Assembly (NCBI GenBank): GCA_022592445.1
Contig: JABYQR010000024.1
Coordinates: 62,001 to 126,000 of the forward strand
DNA length: 64,000 bases
Direction of reading: 5' to 3'
Source of the DNA: Cytidiella melzeri
Lineage: Eukaryota; Basidiomycota; Agaricomycetes; Polyporales; Irpicaceae
In this document: piece by piece, positions 31,450 through 42,600 of the stretch
How positions within the stretch are numbered: position 1 is the stretch's first letter
How the letters are laid out: each line of letters begins with the position of its first letter
Program-made: the position numbers and the translations under genes
The notes under the pieces: model-generated
What the model saw: the letters and a program-made list of their open reading frames with translations, nothing else
Database searches by the model: none
Told to the model about the DNA's origin: nothing

Positions 31450-32909
31450 ATGGCCTCTCAATCTAACGCCGGATCCAACGCTGCCCCCGCTGCTGCCTAC
31501 CTCACCCACTCTGTACTTTTGGCAAATCACGCCAATTGTTTACAACCCTTCGGTGGAAAACTTTGAGCAGCATATTTTCCACAACCTAACACGGCCCAAA
31601 GGGCCTTTACTCGTACGGTTGAAGGAGGAGCAACTGCTGCCATCGTCCACAACATGATGAATCAAATGGTTCTTATCTGGAACAACCAGCTGTCTCTCCT
31701 GGAGGATAACCTCCAGGAATACGTCGATAAGGTCGCTCAAGACCTATATTCGCAGTCCGCTGCTGACACCCAAGTCCAGCGGATGGACACTGACCTGGAT
31801 ATGGTCAAAACGACGATCACAAATGTGGTCAACCAGATCAACCAGCTTCCCTTGTCTCAAGGACAAGGAGGATCCTCGCGCCAGCCCAAGATTGGCGAAC
31901 CCCCGGAGTTCAACGGCACTGACGGCAAGGTCAAGTTCAACGAGTGGTTGAACAAGATCTCTCTGTGGCTTGTCCACGAGAACGTTGCTACTGACAGGCA
32001 ACGTATTGCCGTCGCGATGAACCGGCTCTCAGGCGCGGCGGCTCAATACATGGAGCCGTGGATCAAGAAGCTCACGAAGGGTCAGACGATCGGAACGTGG
32101 GAAGAGTTCGAAAACGAGCTCAAGGTACAATATGGGCAACGGGATGACAAGGAAGGTGCTCGAAAGGAGCTCAATGCCTTGTTCAATAATACAGATCTGG
32201 CACACAAGAACTTCGTCAAGTACGCGGAACGCTTCCGTACGCTTGGCAGGCTTTCTGGATACGAGGACGACTTGCTTATTCACAAGCTCAAGCACGTCAT
32301 CGAGAAGGACATGCGGCTTGTCATGATCGGGAAAGATGAAAATCAAATTCCGACAACTTGGCCTCAGTTCCTCGACCTCTTGCTCGACATCCACAAGAAG
32401 GTCTATCCGGAGAAAGCACAAGGCCAGATCTTTGCAAAGGAAAAGGATACGTCCACGCCTATGGAGGTGGACGCAGCGGACAAAAAGAAGAAGAAGAACG
32501 AGAAGCGGAACAAGGGCAAAGGCAAGGAGGTAAATTCGACTGAAAAGTCGGAAAAGTTCTGCCACATCCACAAGTCAAAGGACATAACACGGATGAGTGC
32601 AACCTCAACGGCCTCAAGAAGAAGCCCGATGACAAGAAGAAGGATGGGAAGAAGGATGGCAAGTCTTCGGCGCCGAAGAAGATTCGGGCAGCAGATGCCG
32701 AGGACTCTGGAACGGACAGCGAGGCAGAAGCCCCTAAGGCTTCGTCGTCTAAAACAAAAAACGTAAATACCGCGCGCCTAGAGTTGGCGGCTCATATTGA
32801 GGAGGTTCCAACAGAAGATGATGAACCTTCGACTCCTCACCCGTCCCCTGACAAGGGTAAAGGGAAAAAGCCGACCAAGGGCAAGGATTTTTTCCGAAGC
32901 GTCATGTGA
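31450..32909 (+). pseudogene. gag: gag of element D, frameshifted
   Basis: Starts MASQSNAGSNAAPAAAYL. Single-base gaps near 31525 and 31590 break the N-terminus. The long frame 31654-32766 holds the capsid-like domain (EPPEFNGTDGKVKFNEWLNK; GAAAQYMEPWIKKL). A zinc-knuckle-like CHIHKSK…HNTDEC requires a -1 shift near 32583, shared with element C. The tail is Lys/Glu-rich and ends FFRSVM at 32907-32909. Confidence 0.82.
32888..32894 (+). promoter_or_regulatory. Likely -1 ribosomal frameshift site between gag and pol (element D)
   Basis: T-TTT-TTC in the gag frame fits the canonical X-XXY-YYZ heptamer. It lies 13 bases before the gag stop, and pol is open in the -1 frame from this point. The string and both frames are conserved in element C (minus strand near 15632). 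Frameshifting is inferred from position and frame. Confidence 0.6.
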
Positions 32910-35900
32910 CTCCCTGCGAACATGAACGCTTAGGCCCTGATACCCTCGATCTTTGTACCGTAGATACTGTCAAAAATGTAGCGCGTTCAAAGAATTCATT
33001 TTTTCTACCGGTTACAATTTGGGTATATGGAAAGAAAGTGCAGGTCGAAGCTCTGGTAGATTCAGGAGCCACAACCACGTTCATCAGTAAGTCAGTGGTT
33101 GAAAGTAACAATCTGGTAACAAATCAACTGGCATCACCGTTTAACGTCATCAACGTCGACGGTACTCCCAATAAAGATGGTCAAATCACTCACTCAGTAC
33201 GTGCATACCTAGAAATAGGTTCGCACAGAGCAAGACAACACATGCTCGTTACTGATCTCGGTAGTAAACAAATGATTATCGGGATGACCTTCTTACGCCG
33301 CCACAATCCGGAGATAGATTGGGCAAATGGCGAGTGGAGATTTACCAGATGTCCTGAACTCTGTGCCCCAAGAGCTCGTAAAAACATCACTGTAACTCAA
33401 GAAGAGATCGATGAGCTTGAGTTACCTAAGGGACGTTCGGTGTCAGACAACCTGGACGGAATAGGAAATGTCGACCCGGACAACCCTCACATCCACTGGA
33501 TCGACTTAGACGATCCAGAAGACCAAGAAATAGCAGAAATAATCGCTGAACTTTCTGGAAAGGAAGATGAGGGCTTTGAAGACGGCTTTGACGAACAAGA
33601 ATCCGTCAATTGGAAACCATTAGTACCAAAATATCTATGGGAATTTGGTGACGTCTTTTCAAAGAAAAAATCAGAGCGCATGCCGTTACGCAAACCGTAC
33701 GATCACGCGATCGAATTTGAGGAAGGTGCCTCCCTTCCCAAAGCGGCTAAACTATACCCGCTGTCTCCAATGGAAAAGAATTCTCTAGATCAATGGATTG
33801 AAGAGGAACTCCGAAAAGGTTACATCCGCAAATCGAAAAGTCCGATTGCAGCACCTGTGTTCTTCGTCAAGAAGAAAGATGGCTCGTTGCGCCTTGTGCA
33901 AGACTACCGAAAACTGAACGACATCACGGTGAAAAACCGGTACCCCATACCTCGCATCAACGATTTAATCAATTCGTTAAGCAAGGCTAAGGTCTTCTCA
34001 AAGATTGATCTTAGATGGGGATACAATAACGTTCGCATCCGAAAGGGTGACGAATGGAAACGGCGTTCATCACACACCGTGGTCTTTTCGAAGCCAAGGT
34101 GATGTATTTCGGTTTCAGCAACGCACCTGCGACGTTCCAAGCCATGATGAATGAAATTCTGAGTGATTTGATCTTAGAAGGACATGTCATGGTGTATCTC
34201 GACGACATCCTCATCTTCACTGAAGACAAGAAGGAAAACCGTCGCATCACACAGGAAGTGCTCAAGCGTCTACGCGAGAACGATCTATTTGCCAAACCGG
34301 AAAAATGCTTTTTTGAAAAAGATCGTATTGAGTACCTAGGCATGATCATTTCTCACGGACATATCGAGATGGATCCAGCCAAACTCACCGGAGTTACTGA
34401 GTGGCCGCGACCTGAAAAGGTTAAGCAAGTCCAAGCCTTCTTAGGCTTCGCCAATTTCTATCGGCGTTTCATCAAGGACTTTGCTAAACATGCGAAACCG
34501 CTCACTATTCTGACAAAGAAGGACCAACCCTGGATCTGGAAAGATGCTCAGGAACAGGCCTTCCAAAGTCTGAAACAGGCTTTTACGTCAGCACCCATTC
34601 TGAGGATACCAGATGACGAAAACCCTTTCCGTCTGGAAACAGACGCTAGCGACTTTGCTACAGGAGCGGTACTATCACAACTGGACCCAGCTGACAAGCT
34701 GTGGCATCCAGTAGCCTTCTACTCTAAATCACTCAACGTCCATGAACGTAATTATGAGATATACGATAAAGAGTTGTTGGCTATTATCCGCGCCCTGGAA
34801 GAGTATCGTCAACATCTGGAGGGACATCCGATTACCGTAGAAATATGGTCGGATCACCAAAACCTGACATATTTCAGGAATGCCCAGAAGCTGACTCGGA
34901 GACAAGCGCGATGGGCGTTATACCTCACGCGATTTAATTTCGTGCTCCGGCACAAACCCGGAAAGACCATGCTTACCGCAGATCCTCTGTCCAGGAGGCC
35001 AGATCATGAAGAGGGGGTAAATTCCGATAACGAGGACAAAATTCTCCTTAAACCCGAGTTTTTTGCCATTCTGCTATCGAAAACTCTCATGACTCGCCTA
35101 TCAACGATGATGAAATCCTAAGACGGGTCAAGGAAGCACTCATGAACGATGAAGTTACCAAGGACTATCAGCAGTTACTTAACTCTGGTCCTAGGGAGTT
35201 CAAGAAATCACTAGAGGAATGGAATTTTGAGAACGGATTACTCCTATACCGTGGAAAAGTCTACATCCCCAAAGATCAGAAATTAGATCTGAGACGCCAA
35301 ATCATCCAGATGCATCACGATCTACCTTCTGCCGGACATCCTGGCAGATGGAAAACGTACGAACTGATCTCGAGAAACTACTGGTGGCCAGGTTTAACCA
35401 CTGATGTCAAGAAATACGTGACAGGCTGTGACACATGTCACGGATGAAGACTCGTCCGCAACAGCCTTATGGACCACTCATCCCTAATCCGGTTCCGGCC
35501 GAACCATGGGATATCATGACTGTCGACTTGATTACTCAGTTACCGGAGTCTGATGGCTTCAATGCTATCTGCGTAGTCGTAGACCGCCTCACTAAAAGGG
35601 CGCACTTCTTCCCTATTGTAAACGAGTTCTCGGCAAAAGATCTTGCAGCTCTACTCTATGAGAGAGTCTGGACCCTTCAGGGTTACCTTTGCAAATCATT
35701 TCCGACCGAGGTCCACAATTCGCAGCAGATTTATTCCAGGAATGGTGTAAAATGCTAGGGATAGAATCTACAATGACTACTGCATATCATCCGCAGACTG
35801 ATGGTCAAACTGAACGAGTTAATCAAACGCTCGAACAGTACCTGCGTTGTTACGTTGATCAACTACATGACGACTGGGCTAGACTGCTCAGCTCGGCTGA

Positions 35901-36587
35901 GTTGCATACAACAATGCAGCGCACGAGGGAACTAAGCACTCGCCTTTCTACCTCGAATACGGCAGACACCCTAGAGCTGGTCCAACGCTCACTAAGGACC
36001 TGAAAAGGTCTGACATGAATGACATCATGTGGAACCGCTTGCAAGCTCAAGAGCATGCTAAAGCGGCGTTACAACTTGCGGCTGAACGCATGAAATGGTA
36101 CTATGACAAGCACGTTCAGAAGGTCCCCTTCAACGAAGGCGATCAGGTCATGCTAGATCTGAGAGACTACCAAAAATCTGGACATAAGCTGTCAGCCAAG
36201 TACTATGGCCCATTCAAGATTGCTGAAAAGCTCTCGCCGGTCACATTCAGACTGGAATGGCCCGAACGTTCACCAAGGATACACCCTGTATTCCATGCAA
36301 GCAAGTTGGTACCGTACAACGAACCTGAATTCGAAGGCCAAAAGCTGGAGATGCCTCCGCCAGATATCATCGACGGAGAAGAAGAATACGAAGTCGAGAA
36401 GATTCTCAAGTCAAGACGTACAGGTCGTGCCAAAAAGCTTCAGTATTACATACGCTGGAAAGGCTACGGACCGAACGACGACACGTGGGAACCTGTAGAA
36501 AACATCACGCACGCTCAAGAAGCGATCAAGAAATTCTACGACGATCATCCCCGAGCTATTCGCTCAGCTACGATTTACTGTGTATAA
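32910..36587 (+). pseudogene. pol: pol of element D (PR-RT-RH-IN-chromodomain), frameshifted
   Basis: The protease [11 protein letters not shown] and the start of RT are in frame to 34057. A missing base there shifts the frame; 34054-35121 then holds RT (VYLDDILIF) and RNase H (ETDASDFATGA; EIWSDHQNL). Further breaks near 35097, 35443 and 35690 interrupt the integrase (zinc finger HHDLPSAGHPG…[28 protein letters not shown]). Frame 36015-36587 carries the GPY/F-like YYGPFKIAEKLS block and a chromodomain (LQYYIRWKGYGPNDDTWEP). Confidence 0.9.
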
Positions 36588-36822
36588 GTCACGAACAACA
36601 CACCAAGGATCATCCACGATCCAATGACGCAACCGAGGAGGGTACGGACTAGACTACCATCAGCCAATGAGGTGTGAACCCCGTCAGGGGCGTCGGTAGA
36701 AGCCGCTAGAGTCACTCGGAATGCTTAGGCACCCTCTTGACAATGGTGAAAAAGTGGACTCAATGACCAAGGTGTTCGTTCAAAACTCTTTGCACGGAGT
36801 TCAAAGCAAGAAGGGGGGGTAA
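36588..36822 (+). other. 3' non-coding region and polypurine tract of element D
   Basis: About 220 bp follow the pol stop. AGAAGGGGGGGTAA (36809-36822) lies directly against the 3' LTR as the polypurine tract. Both chromovirus families share the ending GGGGGGTAA before TGT. Confidence 0.8.
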
Positions 36823-37544
36823 TGTCACAGATTTTCAATGTTTCTACAAGACTTGCCTTACCAGGCAACGGTATTATTGGGAATATTTAAGCGCTTGTCA
36901 AGCGCTTATCCAGCGCTTATCCGGCGTCTATTTAGGCGCTTATCCAGCGCTTATCTGGCGCTTATCAGGCGCCTATTCCGGCGCTTATTCTCAGTGCCTA
37001 TCAATTGATGCGCTGATGCGCCTCTGTCTCTGATGCGCTGATGCGCTCCTTTCCTTATTGTGTATCACATGATAGAACTCTCTGGAACCTTGTGGAACTT
37101 GCTGGAACTATGATGTCATAGTATAGAACATTCCATTAGATGATGTCATAGTTCTAGAACCTTCTGGAAAAGTCTAGCCTTGTCTTAGAACAAGCTAGAA
37201 CAAGTCTAGCCTTGGAGCTGGGTCATGGGGTCAGGTCATGGGGACAATTGCTATTGGTTGATTATTGAAGTGGCACCACTAGGGCATAGGGCATGCTTAG
37301 TAAGGTAGATTACTTCGCTTACTCATGTAGGTATTAGGGGTCTTAGGGTAGTACCTGGGGTCCTCCCCTTCATGTATATATAGAGGCACTCCTGAGGGCA
37401 TATCCCCTCAGTCTTATCCACTCTGTTGAACCAGGACTACTCAGTACCTCACAGTACTTCGCTCACCACACCTCTTACTCTCTATCTCATCAACTCCCCC
37501 CAGTTTATCAACTTACTTGGTGAGTAGTAACCTTAACTGTTACA
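36823..37544 (+). repeat. 3' LTR of element D
   Basis: 722 bp and nearly identical to 29199-29922. The ~11-bp array (36890-36990) and the heat-shock element (37157-37169) are retained. It is followed by AAACC and the rest of the copia RNase H. Confidence 0.95.
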
Positions 37545-37967
37545 AAACCAATAATGGGCTACACTTTCACATACAACAACTCACTTATCTCTTGGTCAAG
37601 TAAGCGCGGTTCACTTGTAACTTTATCGGTCACTGAAGCCGAACTGTACGCACTCGCTCATGTGTCCACAGAGGCCATCTATTTGAAGAGCCTCATAGAT
37701 GAAATACTTAACTGCACTATGGACCCTGTCAAGCTGTACACTGACAGTGTGTCAACTCTTGCAATTGTTCGTTCCCCAGAGGAACAACACTCTCAACGTA
37801 CTAAACACTTCAACATTCGCAAGAACTTCATCAGCAATCGTGTAACTAAAGGGTACATCACTGTGCACCACGTACCTTCTGCCGATCAACGTGCTGATAC
37901 TCTTACTAAAGCACTACCTCTCGAAAAACTCAAGCACTTCAATGAACTACTTCATGTTCAGGCTTGA
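37545..37967 (+). pseudogene. pol: Copia RNase H C-terminal segment
   Basis: Continues the copia frame after element D: KPIMGYTFTYNNSLISWSSK, the VTEAELYAL block with catalytic Glu, LYTDSVSTLAI (catalytic Asp) and ADQRADTLTKAL, ending in a stop at 37967. This is the standard copia pol C-terminus. Confidence 0.9.
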
Positions 37968-37974
37968 AGGGGAG

Positions 37975-38160
37975 TGTTTCACTATTCTGTCTTCGTACTT
38001 AGCACGCGCTTAGCGCCGTAGTTACCGTATATAAGACTTACTTTGATCAATGCACTGCTATCGCTTTTGATCCCCAACTCTCTGTGTGACCACCTCCTCA
38101 GTCTTCTCTCTCAACGCTCTCAACTCTCCTGATACCTTGTGAAAAAGGAGTATGTCGACA
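37975..38160 (+). repeat. Candidate 3' LTR of the copia element
   Basis: Begins TGTTTCAC right after a purine tract (GAAGGGGAG) at the pol end, contains TATATAAG (38028-38035) and could end at GTCGACA (38160), giving 186 bp with TG…CA ends. No second copy exists in the window, so the right edge is a guess. Confidence 0.45.
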
Positions 38161-38388
38161 GGATCAATAATTGTTTTGTCGGAGTGATGCACGCGCGGGA
38201 CATATCGGCCCGACGTGATGAAACGCTGTACAGTACATACACACCCAAACATACTCCAGCACCCAGGCTTCGCCTGGGCGTGTAGCTCTGGAAGGACGAG
38301 TTACCGAATTGGGCTTGTAAGAGCCGCTCATGCGCTCTCTCGCCATTCCCGACGTGAACAGCACACGCACCATTGCGAAAAGTTGACT

Positions 38389-39151
38389 ATGTCGTCTGAG
38401 CCGTCGGGGACGCCTGCCATGGCCTCCTTTCTATCCCCCGATGTGGGTCCTCCGCCGCGAGCGTCGTTTTCTGTGCTATCTCCATCTGCCCGGACTTCGT
38501 TTACCAGGGTCGATATCTCTGCGGATGCGGAAGTAGCTGGAGGGGACGAAGCAGATGACAGCAATGCTAGAAACGATGTCGAAGCGGGCACGCAGCCTGC
38601 CGCCCCACGGACACCTCAAGTTGCGCTTACATTCCTCTTGGTCTCTGGACGGCGACGCAACATGTCTTTTGAACCGGAGACGACGGTTGGTAGGGTCAAG
38701 GAGCTGGCTTGGAATGCATGGCCCAGCGGTACGTGACGATCTCCAAACCTTCGCCTCTGTGTCGCTATCTATACTGACATGGCCCTCGCCCAGAGTGGCA
38801 AGACGAACGACCTCCCGCACCATCGTACCTACGAATTCTCTACCTCGGAAAGATCCTCCAAGACGAGGACACGCTGTTGAGTACGTATTTGTCTGACCGC
38901 CCTCCATGCTGTTCTCTCACGGACGTATCGACCCTTGAGCAGAAGTGGGTTTCCCAACCCATGTACCCACTTCGACTAGCGACGCCAGCTCTGTATCACC
39001 GCCGCCCACCATTGTGCATCTCTCCATCCGCTCGCAACCCCCGCCTGGTGCAAAGGATACCCCAAAGAAGATGAGCCTGCGACGGCCTGGGACAGCGAGT
39101 GGAGACGAGGGTCGGTCTGCGGGCTGTTGCAGCGGCTGCATCATTGCGTAG
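38389..39151 (+). CDS. UBL3/MUB-like membrane-anchored ubiquitin-fold protein
   Basis: Three exons: 38389-38728, 38794-38880 and 38943-39151, 211 residues. After a Ser/Pro-rich N-terminus (about 85 residues) comes a ubiquitin-like fold: VALTFLLVSGRRRNMSFEPE, VKELAWNAWPSEWQDERP, YLRILYLGKILQDEDTLL and, after a linker, TIVHLSIRS. The C-terminus CCSGCIIA ends in a CaaX box (CIIA) with extra cysteines upstream, as in UBL3/MUB proteins, which are prenylated and palmitoylated at the plasma membrane. In animals UBL3 sorts proteins to small vesicles; in plants MUBs bind E2 enzymes. Intron 2 ends in GAGCAG, so two acceptors three bases apart are possible. It starts about 230 bp downstream of the copia element. 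Confidence 0.85.
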
Positions 39152-39600
39152 ATCTGAGTGCTGCTTGGGTACGCTGAGAACTAGTCAAGCACACGCGCCG
39201 CACTCATTGTCCAACAGCTGCTTTTTATCTGTTCTCTTTTTACATACCACATCTCGTACATTATCCGCCTGCTATTCGCCTCGCTTACTCTGCTTGCTCT
39301 GGACCGCTGCTGTCATCTTCGCTCGCTGTATATTTTTTCTTGCTCGGATGTATGGAATCTGCTTTGGGAAAGTCGAACGGTGGGGGTGGGTCGTACGAGC
39401 TGGTGGCCAGTGTCTCATTTACGCCTGCAAAATGCGTGGGAATATTGGGGTGTTTAGAGAGTCTGGCGATTCCAGAATTTGTCGCGGTGAGGCGATTCTG
39501 CACAAGTAGCCGCCCGTTGAGATAAATACCCCCAACAGCCCAGGGCGTAATCGACTTGTCTCCCTCCTCCCATCTCCTCTCCCTCCTTGCGTCCTTCAAA
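39152..39600 (+). promoter_or_regulatory. Intergenic region and promoter of ATP-citrate lyase
   Basis: 449 bp without a supported gene. A pyrimidine-rich stretch (39558-39596: TCTCCCTCCTCCCATCTCC type) runs up to TCAAAATG, a common start context of highly expressed fungal genes. No clear TATA box was noted. Confidence 0.4.
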
Positions 39601-42600
39601 ATGTCTGCAAAACGCAAGTACCCTGGCCCTCACTTGTTGCCACATCTCACCTCTTGTACCCCGCTCTAGCCATTCGCGAGTACGATGCAAAGCTGCTCCT
39701 GGCCTACTGGCTCGAGCGTGCACCTCCCGTTGACCCCTCCGCGACGGTAAAGACAAAGCTCGTCTACCCATCCCCCAAGGTCGCACAGGTAGCATGGGAT
39801 CCCACTACCAACGCCATCACCCCCGACACTCAGCTCCCCGGTTGGGTGTACAACACCAAGCTCGTCGCAAAGCCCGACCAGCTCATCAAGCGGCGAGGCA
39901 AGGCCGGCCTGCTCGCCTTGAACAAGACTTGGGAGGAAGCAAAGGAGTGGATCGTTCAGCGCGCAGGCAAGCATCAGAAGGTGCGTGTGCGTTCTCTGCT
40001 ACGCCCATCTCTCTGTATGGGGTGCGCTACGCCGTGCAATTTTGACTTTGTGATGTTCCTGCGAAACTCCTTTGCGCCCTATGGCTGAACGCGCGTTCTG
40101 CGGGTGTGCATCGATTCAGCAAGGCCTCCTGCATGCAATGATGGCTTCTGGCTGTCAATACACGCGTTTTCGCCGTGCTCACTCATGTTATCCTCGAGGG
40201 ACGCGTTTCGCTGCACGTGATGTGATTTATCAAAGCGCCCATAATGACCCCGTTTTCCCTCTGTTCATAGGTAGAGTCCATCACCGGCACCCTCAACAAC
40301 TTCATACTTGAGCCTTTCTTACCCCATCCTTCAAACACCGAGTACTATGTTTGCATCACTTCCCGGCGTGAAGGCGACGCTATCCTCTTTACTCACGAAG
40401 GTGGTGTCGACATCGGCGATGTCGACGCCAAGGCTCTCACCTTGGACCTACCCGTTGGTGCCACATTCCCTTCGCGCGAAATAATCGCATCCACTCTCCT
40501 CCCACACGTCCCCGAGTCCAAGAAAGACACTTTGGTCGATTTTCTGATCCGTCTGTACTCTGTCTACGTCGACCTGCACTTCGCCTATCTCGAGATCAAT
40601 CCCCTCATTGTCCTCGATGCCGAATCTGGCGGCGAACCCACCATCCACTACCTCGACATGGCTGCCAAGCTCGATCAGACCGCAGAATCGATTTGCGGTC
40701 CCAAATGGTCCATTGCTCGTGACATGTCAGTCTACGAAACAGGTCCACAAGTGACCACCACCAAGGGCAAGGCTGTCTCAGCTGACCGGGGCCCTCCAAT
40801 GGTAAGCGTCATGGCGGCCTAGCCATTTTCCCTAATCTCACCCATATTGTATAGGTTTGGCCCGCTCCTTTTGGTCGCGACTTGACCAAGGATGAGGCCT
40901 ACATTCAGAAACTCGACGGATCCACTGGTGCCTCCCTGAAGCTAACCGTATTGAACGCTGAGGGACGTATTTGGACGATGGTCGCCGGTGGAGGTGCTTC
41001 AGTGGTCTACTCAGATGCTATCGCTGCCCACGGCTTCGCGGACGAGCTCGCCAATTATGGTGAATACTCTGGTGCACCCACGGAGGGCCAAACATACGAA
41101 TACGCGAAGACCATTGGTAAGCCTAAATTTACTCTGAAATGTGTCTTTCTTGACGACAATTGCAGTCGACCTAATGACTCGCGGGAAGCCTCGCGCTGAT
41201 GGCAAGATCCTCATCATCGGTGGTGGTATTGCCAACTTCACCAACGTCGCCGCCACCTTCAAGGGTATCATCCGAGCCCTCAAGGAATACAAGGGCCCGC
41301 TCATTGCGCACAAAGTCAAGATCTTTGTTCGTCGTGGTGGTCCGAACTACCAGGAAGGCCTTAAGGCTATGCGCCTGCTTGGCGAGTCCCTTGGTGTTGA
41401 GATCAAGGTATACGGCCCAGATACCCACATCACTGCCATCGTTCCTCTCGCGTTAGGGATCCAGAGCAAACCCAAGAACCCCCTCCACTCGGTTCCTCCC
41501 ACTCCAGCTGCCCCTGGCTCCCCCAAGACAACGGTTGAAATTGGTGGCGCTGAAACGCCTGCTCCCGGAGTCGGCGCCATTGCTGCTGATGGTGGTCGCG
41601 TGCAGGCGAACGACCAAATCGTGCGCTTTGATACCACCGAGCAGACATCTCGTCCGTGGTTCAGGCCCTTCGATGCCACCACTCGATCATTTGTCTACGG
41701 TCTTCAGCCTCGCGCTATTCAAGGCATGCTGGACTTCGACTACTCCTGTGGTCGTGAAACCCCCTCCGTCGCCGCAATGATTTACCCCTTCGGCGGCCAC
41801 CACATTCAGAAGTTTTACTGGGGCACAAAGGAGACTCTCCTGCCTGTCTACACTAGCGTTGAAGAAGCCGTTAAGAGGCACCCCGATGCTGATGTTGTCG
41901 TCAACTTCGCCTCATCTCGTTCGGTGTATGCGAGCACACTCGAGATCCTTGGGTTCCCTCAGATCAAGAGCATAGCTTTGATTGCTGAAGGTGTTCCTGA
42001 ACGACATGCCCGCGAGATTCTGCACCTTGCCACTCAAAAGGGTGTTCTCATCATTGGCCCCGCAACCGTCGGTGGTATCAAGCCTGGCTGCTTCCGTATT
42101 GGTAACTCAGGAGGGTACGCCTGCCATCTGTTTAATATTCTGCCCTCAGGCTGACCTCTTTACACAGTATGATGGACAACATCATCGCATCCAAGCTCTA
42201 CCGTCCGGGATCCGTTGGGTATGTCTCCAAGTCTGGAGGCATGTCTAACGAGCTCAACAACATCTTGTCGCTTGTCACCAACGGGACCTACGAGGGTATC
42301 GCCATTGGTGGCGACAGGTATCCTGGATCGACCTTCATCGACCATCTTCTCCGCTACGAGAATGACCCTGAGTGCAAAATGCTTGTCCTGCTCGGCGAAG
42401 TGGGTGGCATCGAGGAATACCGAGTCATCGAAGCCGTGAAGAAGGGCACGATCAAGAAGCCAATTGTTGCCTGGGCTATCGGTACGTGCGCGAAGATGTT
42501 CACAACGGAGGTCCAGTTCGGGCACGCAGGGTCTATGGCTAACTCAGACTTGGAGACTGCCGACGCCAAGAACAAAGCTATGCGAGCTGCTGGCTTTGTT

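Larger units (their letters stand above)
29199..37544 (+). mobile_element. Element D: complete chromovirus of the C family
   Basis: 8,346 bp with LTRs of 724 and 722 bp (TGTCACAG…GTTACA). The left flank ends TAACC and the right flank starts AAACC, read here as one target duplication that lost a base on the left. Order: LTR, primer-binding region, ORF0, gag, pol with chromodomain, polypurine tract, LTR. The LTRs differ at about half a dozen positions, so insertion was recent. Several single-base gaps disrupt ORF0, gag and pol. Confidence 0.95.
19292..38160 (+). mobile_element. Ty1/copia element split by elements B and D
   Basis: Copia-order pol (integrase, then reverse transcriptase, then RNase H) is spread over three segments: 19378-20176, 27879-29198 and 37545-37967. 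Removing B restores the reading frame exactly; removing D restores it apart from one missing base. The 5' LTR, gag, protease and integrase zinc finger are absent, presumably lost with the insertion of C and later rearrangement. A short purine tract and a candidate 3' LTR follow the last segment. Confidence 0.88.
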
